A stretch of DNA of 6,799 nt from Oscillospiraceae bacterium (lineage in GTDB: Bacteria > Bacillota > Clostridia > Oscillospirales > Ruminococcaceae), in the NCBI GenBank assembly GCA_029240015.1, contig JARBTU010000092.1, positions 1 to 6,799 on the forward strand, given 5' to 3'. The first letter of the stretch is position 1, and each line of letters opens with the position of its first letter. The notes beneath the pieces are model-generated. The model was given only the letters and a program-made list of their open reading frames with translations. It searched no databases and was not told the origin of the DNA. This document shows, piece after piece, positions 5,250 to 6,799 of the stretch. The position numbers were made by a program, and so were the translations under genes.

Positions 5250-6236
5250 ATGAATGATATTTTCAAGTTTAATCAGGCGGTAAACAGCCTAAGCCCCAAC
5301 ATCAAAAATATTCTTATTAATGTTTCGGACGATATAAAGAAAGACATCAAGGAAATCCGCATAAGAGCGGGACGTCCCTTGTCCATGGGGGACGGAACAC
5401 AGGAGATGTTTGTGTTAAAAAACAGCGGCGTAATTTTTAATTACAGAGAAGGTGCATATCACCTGACAAGGTTTGACTTAAACGAATGTTTTAAGGTGCT
5501 GTGCAACTACTCTATACATAGTTATCAAAGCGAGATCAAAAATGGATTTATCACCATAGAGGGGGGCCATCGAGCGGGAATATGCGGAACAGCGATTGTC
5601 GAAAACGGACAAGTCTGCGGAATCAGGGATATCAGCTCGATCAACTTAAGGATAGCGAGACAAATTGATGGGGTATCCGATGAGCTGATGAGAAAGACCT
5701 TTTCGAATGGAGTGTGCGGAGTCCTGATTGTAGGAGCGCCGTCAAGCGGAAAAACCACCGTTTTGAGAGATCTTATCAGACAACTTTCTTCAGGAAATCT
5801 GGATGGATACAAGAAAGTAGCTGTTATTGACGAAAGAGGGGAGCTCGCGGCGACTCACAAAGGACAACCTCAAAACAATATCGGACTATGTTGTGATGTC
5901 TTGGACGGATATCCCAAAGGAGAGGGCATGAACATTGCGCTGAGAACCATGTCTCCTCAAGTCATTGTATGTGATGAGATTGGGAACGAAAGCGACGCCG
6001 GAGCTATCCAAAACAGCCTGAATGCGGGAGTAGATGTGATTGCGACCGCGCATGCTTCAAATATAGGAGAGCTTTTAAAAAGAAAACATATTGCAAATCT
6101 TATCAAAAGCGGAGCATTCAAAAAGATTGTGATTTTAGAGGGTGCGGAGCATCCATCTAAAATTAAAGAGGTCATTTCTATGGAGGGATTCGATGATAAA
6201 GTATATGGGCATATCGCTGATAATATTAGCGTTTAG
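5250..6236 (+). CDS. spoIIIAA: Stage III sporulation protein AA (secretion-type ATPase)
   Basis: Cytosolic ATPase of the SpoIIIA-SpoIIQ channel, which links mother cell and forespore after engulfment and supports forespore sigma-G activity; related to type II/IV secretion and pilus ATPases. The 328 residues are slightly above the 307 of B. subtilis. The N-terminal third holds the family stretch EIRIRAGRP (35-43). Then come the Walker A motif GAPSSGKT (162-169), AVIDERGELAA (191-201), the Walker B motif VIVCDEIG (238-245), and ATAHASN (265-271) with the sensor-like His. AAAGGAGGT (5232-5240) precedes the ATG with 10 nt from GGAGG. The 3' end overlaps spoIIIAB by 44 nt. The protein looks complete. 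Confidence 0.96.
   Translation: MNDIFKFNQAVNSLSPNIKNILINVSDDIKKDIKEIRIRAGRPLSMGDGTQEMFVLKNSGVIFNYREGAYHLTRFDLNECFKVLCNYSIHSYQSEIKNGFITIEGGHRAGICGTAIVENGQVCGIRDISSINLRIARQIDGVSDELMRKTFSNGVCGVLIVGAPSSGKTTVLRDLIRQLSSGNLDGYKKVAVIDERGELAATHKGQPQNNIGLCCDVLDGYPKGEGMNIALRTMSPQVIVCDEIGNESDAGAIQNSLNAGVDVIATAHASNIGELLKRKHIANLIKSGAFKKIVILEGAEHPSKIKEVISMEGFDDKVYGHIADNISV
6182..6187 (+). promoter_or_regulatory. spoIIIAB ribosome binding site inside spoIIIAA
   Basis: GGAGGG, whose GGAGG core lies 6 nt before the ATG at 6193. It fixes the spoIIIAB start there and not at the in-frame GTG at 6142, and it lies inside the spoIIIAA reading frame. Confidence 0.85.
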
Positions 6237-6705
6237 TATGATCGGAATCACTATGTCATCCAAGCTTTCCAAGCGAGCGAGTGAGCTTGAACTCCTGCTT
6301 GTTTTGATAGAAAAAATTCAAACATACTTGCGATATAAAAGATCCCCAACCAATCAGTTGATTGAGGAACTTTCTGAGTATGATATGTTCAGTCCTTTTA
6401 AGTTTTTAAAAGACTGCAAAAAAATGCTTGAAAGCTCGCTTGATTTTCCGACAGCATGGAAAAATGGTGTTCTGCAAAATCAGTATAATATGAATCTGGT
6501 ACCCGGTGATATAAGCATTGTTTGCTCCCTATCCGACATTCTGGGTGCAACCGATGTGGACGGGCAGTTAAGCGCTCTGGACTTAACCTCCAGCCTTTTA
6601 AAGCAATCTTTAAAAGAGGCACAGGACAAAAAAGCCTCTCACGGGAAGCTCTATCGTTCTCTTGGCGTGTTGGCGGGAGTTGGAGTTGCCATCATTATAT
6701 TTTAA
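6193..6705 (+). CDS. spoIIIAB: Stage III sporulation protein AB
   Basis: Membrane component of the SpoIIIA channel complex; it resembles type II secretion GspF-family proteins. The 170 residues fit the B. subtilis protein (171). There is one N-terminal membrane segment (about 4-21, YMGISLIILAFSMIGITM) and a C-terminal one (about 156-170) carrying the family ending SLGVLAGVGVAIIIF. Between them is a helical soluble domain with KLSKRASELELLLVLIEKI (24-42), matching the arrangement in known SpoIIIAB. The start at 6193 is chosen from GGAGG with 6-nt spacing; a GTG 51 nt upstream would add 17 polar residues before the membrane segment. Translation is likely coupled to spoIIIAA through the 44-nt overlap. 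spoIIIAC, the usual next gene, is not seen in the 94 nt that follow. Confidence 0.93.
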   Translation: MIKYMGISLIILAFSMIGITMSSKLSKRASELELLLVLIEKIQTYLRYKRSPTNQLIEELSEYDMFSPFKFLKDCKKMLESSLDFPTAWKNGVLQNQYNMNLVPGDISIVCSLSDILGATDVDGQLSALDLTSSLLKQSLKEAQDKKASHGKLYRSLGVLAGVGVAIIIF

Positions 6706-6733
6706 ATCGAGTTTGTAATGTGATATATAAAAG

Positions 6734-6799
6734 CTCTTATCAAAACTTTGCTATGTGTGATAAGAGGATAAAAAATTTCAGACAATGCCGGCACATAGC
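6734..6799 (+). other. Two interlocking inverted repeats, possible H-type pseudoknot RNA
   Basis: CTCTTATCA (6734-6742) is the exact reverse complement of TGATAAGAG (6758-6766). Inside their loop, GCTATGTG (6750-6757) is the exact reverse complement of CACATAGC (6792-6799), the last bases of the window. A 9-bp and an 8-bp stem that cross in this way, with no nucleotide between 6757 and 6758, fit a stacked H-type pseudoknot with loops of 7 and 25 nt. No known riboswitch or ribozyme motif was recognised, and the second stem may continue past the edge. It could also be the end of an inserted element. No coding sequence is supported here. Confidence 0.4.

Noticed and set aside
6142..6192. GTG start for spoIIIAB at 6142
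   Set aside because: No ribosome binding site at useful distance, and it would place 17 polar residues before the N-terminal membrane segment.
6785..6799. ATG at 6785 as the start of spoIIIAC
   Set aside because: It would begin MPAHS, unlike SpoIIIAC proteins, and the only purine-rich stretch (AGAGGA near 6764) is too far upstream.

Overview
The window looks like chromosomal DNA from a low-GC, spore-forming Clostridia-type Firmicute. The reasons are spoIIIA sporulation genes, strong AGGAGG ribosome binding sites, tRNA genes with an encoded CCA end, a Thermotoga/Clostridium-type DAHP synthase, and an EPSP synthase with the clostridial-looking NESGSTLR motif. No insertion sequence, phage gene or CRISPR array is visible. 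Genus and species cannot be told from this sequence.

Layout. Positions 1-327 hold a leftward tRNA cluster, transcribed Gly(TCC)-Arg(TCT)-His(GTG)-Gln(TTG, cut by the window edge), with a near-consensus sigma-A promoter at 370-398. Positions 429-4874 hold a leftward shikimate-pathway operon, aroF-aroB-aroA-aroC: DAHP synthase, 3-dehydroquinate synthase, EPSP synthase and chorismate synthase, i.e. steps 1, 2, 6 and 7. aroB/aroA/aroC overlap end to end and look translationally coupled. Steps 3-5 (dehydroquinase, shikimate dehydrogenase, shikimate kinase) are not in the window. Positions 5250-6705 hold the divergent, rightward spoIIIAA-spoIIIAB genes, the start of the eight-gene operon for the mother-cell-to-forespore channel. 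The last 94 bases carry no recognisable gene but show two interlocking inverted repeats.

The most interesting part is 4901-5149, the leader of the aro operon. A near-consensus promoter (5121-5149) starts an RNA of about 210 nt. It encodes a 37-residue peptide (5081 to 4968) with 11 Phe, 2 Tyr and 1 Trp. It ends in a perfect 17-bp hairpin plus U-tract (4901-4947), about 20 nt before the aroF ribosome binding site. The segment around the peptide's stop codon can pair in two exclusive ways. Pairing backwards with the peptide's own Shine-Dalgarno region leaves the terminator free to form. Pairing forwards with the 5' arm of the terminator makes an antiterminator. This is the logic of ribosome-mediated, phenylalanine-sensed attenuation. 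It is well known for proteobacterial pheA/pheST and trp operons. In Firmicutes, T-boxes, TRAP or repressors are the more usual control, and no T-box signature is present here.

Together: Phe scarcity would stall ribosomes in the leader peptide, open the operon, and raise flux to chorismate, the shared precursor of Phe, Tyr and Trp. The DAHP synthase also has an N-terminal regulatory-type domain, so control may act on both transcription and enzyme activity. Pairings were worked out by hand; no folding energies, homology searches or expression data were available.
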